From IMG/VR virus record IMGVR_UViG_3300025697_000810, positions 1-24,235 of that record: a stretch of DNA of 24,235 nt; one strand, written 5' to 3'. Position numbers and translations under genes: made by a program. Origin of the DNA: a virus. Shown here one piece after another: positions 22,906 through 24,235 of the stretch. Numbering within the stretch: position 1 is the stretch's first letter; every line of letters begins with the position of its first letter. The notes below the pieces were generated by a model. The model worked only from the letters and a program-made list of their open reading frames with translations. It was not told where the DNA came from and ran no database searches.

Positions 22906-23769
22906 TTAATCAAGTCCTAATGCCTTATCCATCTCATCCATGTCGGACTGAAGTTGGCTGACATCAGGTTTAGTTGGTTGTCGTTTGCCGCTTTTCTTAC
23001 GTGGTAGCTTAGGCGGCTTAGTTGAGTCAATAGCTTCCTTACGAAGAGATAGTCTAGTTCGTACTTCCTTAGCTACGTCTGGAAGAAGTTCATTGTAAGA
23101 CTTTCCAGGGTCTTTACTAATGAACTCTTCAAAGACTGTAGCCACGGCAGCCTTCCATGGGACTAGATCTTTGTTTTCTGCATAAAAGTCTTCATTTACC
23201 TTTTTAAGTGTAGCTGTTAAAGCTATGTTATTTTTGACTATGTCAGGGATAGCTTTGACAACTGATTCATTTCCAAGCTTTACGTCACCCCTTGCATCAG
23301 TTCTAGCTTTTGCATAAATTTTGTTAAGCAAGGCATTGAAGAGCTTAGGATCTCTGGTTAGTTCATCAAGGTCAGTTTCTCCTAAGAAGTCTTCCTCAGG
23401 GATAGGTTCTTCAGCAGGAGGTTCAGGGTCTGGCTCAGGTTCAGGTTCTGGTTCTGGTTCTGGTTCAGCTTTAGGTGTTTCTAATGCAACGATCTTCTCT
23501 CTGAGTTCTCTGAGTTCGATGTCTTTAGGATCTTCCACAGGCGGTGGATCAACCACTGGAGGATCTACAGGAGGATCATCATCATCAGCTGGAGGATCAT
23601 CATCAGTCGGAGGGTCATCTGAAGGCGGATCATCAGGTGGATCATCGTCTGCAGGTGGGTCAGTAGGTGGATCGTCTACAGGCGGATCATCCTTAGGCTC
23701 TTCAAACCCTGGTTCTGGATCTTCTAATGCTTTAGTCATTTCATCCATTTCATCGTCAAGTACACTCAT
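22906..23769 (-). CDS. Capsid assembly scaffold candidate, Asp/Pro-rich, 287 aa
   Basis: GGGAGG precedes the ATG. Residues ~20-80 are Asp/Pro repeats (DDPP, DPP, DDDPP), and 102-117 are Glu-Pro repeats. Residues ~82-97 could be a short coiled coil (DIELRELREKIVALE). The C-terminal half is helical, and a basic patch (PKLPRKKSGKRQPTKP) precedes the end. The same acidic motif caps both ends: DEMDEMTKAL near residues 6-15 and DMDEMDKALGL near 276-286. An acidic, helical, low-complexity protein just ahead of the capsid gene is typical of scaffolds, whose C-terminal basic or helical end docks to the coat. The duplicated terminal motif is unusual. No protease domain is seen. Confidence 0.7.
   Translation of the reverse strand: MSVLDDEMDEMTKALEDPEPGFEEPKDDPPVDDPPTDPPADDDPPDDPPSDDPPTDDDPPADDDDPPVDPPVVDPPPVEDPKDIELRELREKIVALETPKAEPEPEPEPEPEPDPEPPAEEPIPEEDFLGETDLDELTRDPKLFNALLNKIYAKARTDARGDVKLGNESVVKAIPDIVKNNIALTATLKKVNEDFYAENKDLVPWKAAVATVFEEFISKDPGKSYNELLPDVAKEVRTRLSLRKEAIDSTKPPKLPRKKSGKRQPTKPDVSQLQSDMDEMDKALGLD
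23401..23720. repeat. Low-complexity repeats in the scaffold gene
   Basis: A ggttct/ggttca hexamer array (about 23423-23466) encodes Glu-Pro repeats. An array of ggatcatc/ggagg units (about 23540-23695) encodes Asp/Pro repeats. Such arrays can change length by slippage. Confidence 0.75.
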
Positions 23770-23785
23770 TTGTAGCCTCCCGTTA

Positions 23786-23804
23786 AGTTAATTAATTAAT
23801 TTAA
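23786..23804 (-). promoter_or_regulatory. AT-rich gene-start leader element, copy 8
   Basis: On the minus strand it reads TTAAATTAATTAATTAACT, 16 nt ahead of the scaffold ATG at 23769, with GGGAGG between. It lies right after the stop of the partial upstream gene. Confidence 0.6.
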
Positions 23805-24235
23805 TCATCTTACATTTATCGTTCGGTAGAGTTCCTGCCAATAGCCGTGCGCAGTTGAACCATCACCTCCTACGTTTACCAGCGCTATGATGTCATCTGC
23901 AGCAGGTGCAAATTCACCAGAAACAGGTAGTTGATTAAGAAAGAACGTTCCATTGTCTTTTGATATGTTGTCGTGTAGGTCAACATTAGCATCTTGGAAT
24001 ACAAGTATCTTCACCATTCCATCAGTTCCACCTAAGATGGTCAGCAAGTCAGCAACACCGGTTCCAGTTACTATAACTGTCTCGTAGCCGTAAGAGCCTA
24101 CATCTGTACCGACTGATAAAGATGTTACACCTGCAGCGATTGTTAAGTCGGTGACACCTACGTTACCAGATCCTGACACAGCATTGACTGCTACACGACC
24201 TTCTCTTATATATTTAGGCAGTTCACTAACCTGTC
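23805..24235 (-). CDS. Beta-rich virion protein, 5' end beyond the window
   Basis: The frame is open to the right edge. A GTG at 24179 could be read as a start, but upstream codons continue in frame (SELPKYIREGRVAVNAVSGS), so it is probably internal and the gene is partial. About 143 residues are visible. They are Gly/Val/Thr-rich with regular short strands (GVTDLTIAAGVTSLSVG, YETVIVTGTGVADLLTILGG, MVKILVFQDANVDLHDN), a pattern seen in beta-helix or beta-sandwich virion proteins. The end DDIIALVNVGGDGSTAHGYW and then YRTINVR recalls the decoration candidates. It may be a head or tail structural protein. Confidence 0.6.
   Translation of the reverse strand, partial: QVSELPKYIREGRVAVNAVSGSGNVGVTDLTIAAGVTSLSVGTDVGSYGYETVIVTGTGVADLLTILGGTDGMVKILVFQDANVDLHDNISKDNGTFFLNQLPVSGEFAPAADDIIALVNVGGDGSTAHGYWQELYRTINVR

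Noticed and set aside
23401-23720. CRISPR-like array in the repeat region near the right end
   Set aside because: Repeats are short, back to back, and encode Asp/Pro and Glu/Pro in one long frame; there are no unique spacers.
23321-23791. Long plus-strand frame encoding a Ser/Gly-rich protein
   Set aside because: It is the antisense reading of the Asp/Pro repeat DNA of the scaffold gene; composition is a by-product of the repeats and there is no good ribosome binding site.
24177-24179. GTG at 24179 as the start of the last gene
   Set aside because: The frame stays open to the window edge with plausible coding sequence, so the gene is more likely cut by the edge.

Overview
The window looks like part of a genome of a short-tailed, tailed dsDNA bacteriophage (podovirus-like virion plan). 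The DNA is AT-rich, gene-dense, and has strong GGAG-type ribosome binding sites. No tRNA, rRNA, CRISPR array, insertion sequence, integrase or attachment site was found. The host cannot be named from the sequence. The podovirus reading rests on a head-tail adaptor, a P22 gp10-like nozzle, a glycine-zipper ejection candidate and a giant transglycosylase ejection protein, with no tape-measure or tube gene visible. Portal, terminase, lysis and tail-fibre genes are not present; portal and terminase would be expected to the right of the window.

Layout. Positions 1-7334 hold a rightward (+) DNA-metabolism module: the 3' part of a Sak4-like recombination ATPase, small unknown proteins, a DUF669-like ssDNA-binding candidate, a ParB-like/DNA-methyltransferase fusion, a family A DNA polymerase with an N-terminal uracil-DNA-glycosylase-like domain, a small Cys-rich protein that overlaps the polymerase, and a DUF3987-type AAA+ ATPase. 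Positions 7349-24235 hold a leftward (-) virion module. In transcription order it contains: a partial beta-rich protein cut by the right edge, an acidic Asp/Pro-rich scaffold candidate, a two-domain decoration candidate, a 38-aa basic peptide, a conserved-looking 111-aa protein, a short paralogue of the decoration candidate, another beta-rich protein, the major capsid protein, a 179-aa virion protein, an adaptor, a coiled-coil/beta protein, the nozzle, a GNAT-like protein, three internal/ejection proteins and the roughly 1815-aa transglycosylase ejection protein. The two modules converge with only 14 nt between stop codons at 7335-7348.

How the genes fit together. The + module would replicate, recombine and methylate phage DNA. 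The - module would build the capsid around the scaffold, decorate it, close it with the adaptor and nozzle, and load ejection proteins that breach the cell wall and carry DNA into the host.

Most unusual signal. A 19-bp AT-rich element, consensus TTAAWTWAWTTAAWNAWCT, occurs eight times. Every copy is in the sense orientation of the gene that follows. Every copy ends 9-19 nt before a start codon, just upstream of the Shine-Dalgarno sequence. It serves genes on both strands and in both functional modules. One copy is embedded in the coding end of the preceding gene, two follow GC-rich hairpins, and a half copy precedes the major capsid gene. It behaves like a phage-specific gene-start leader of unknown mechanism. 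A second candidate RNA element, with pseudoknot topology, lies ahead of the 111-aa gene.

Two genes run off the edges: the first continues beyond position 1 and the last beyond 24235. Two small genes of 52 and 38 codons (1926-2084 and 21887-22003) are easily missed.
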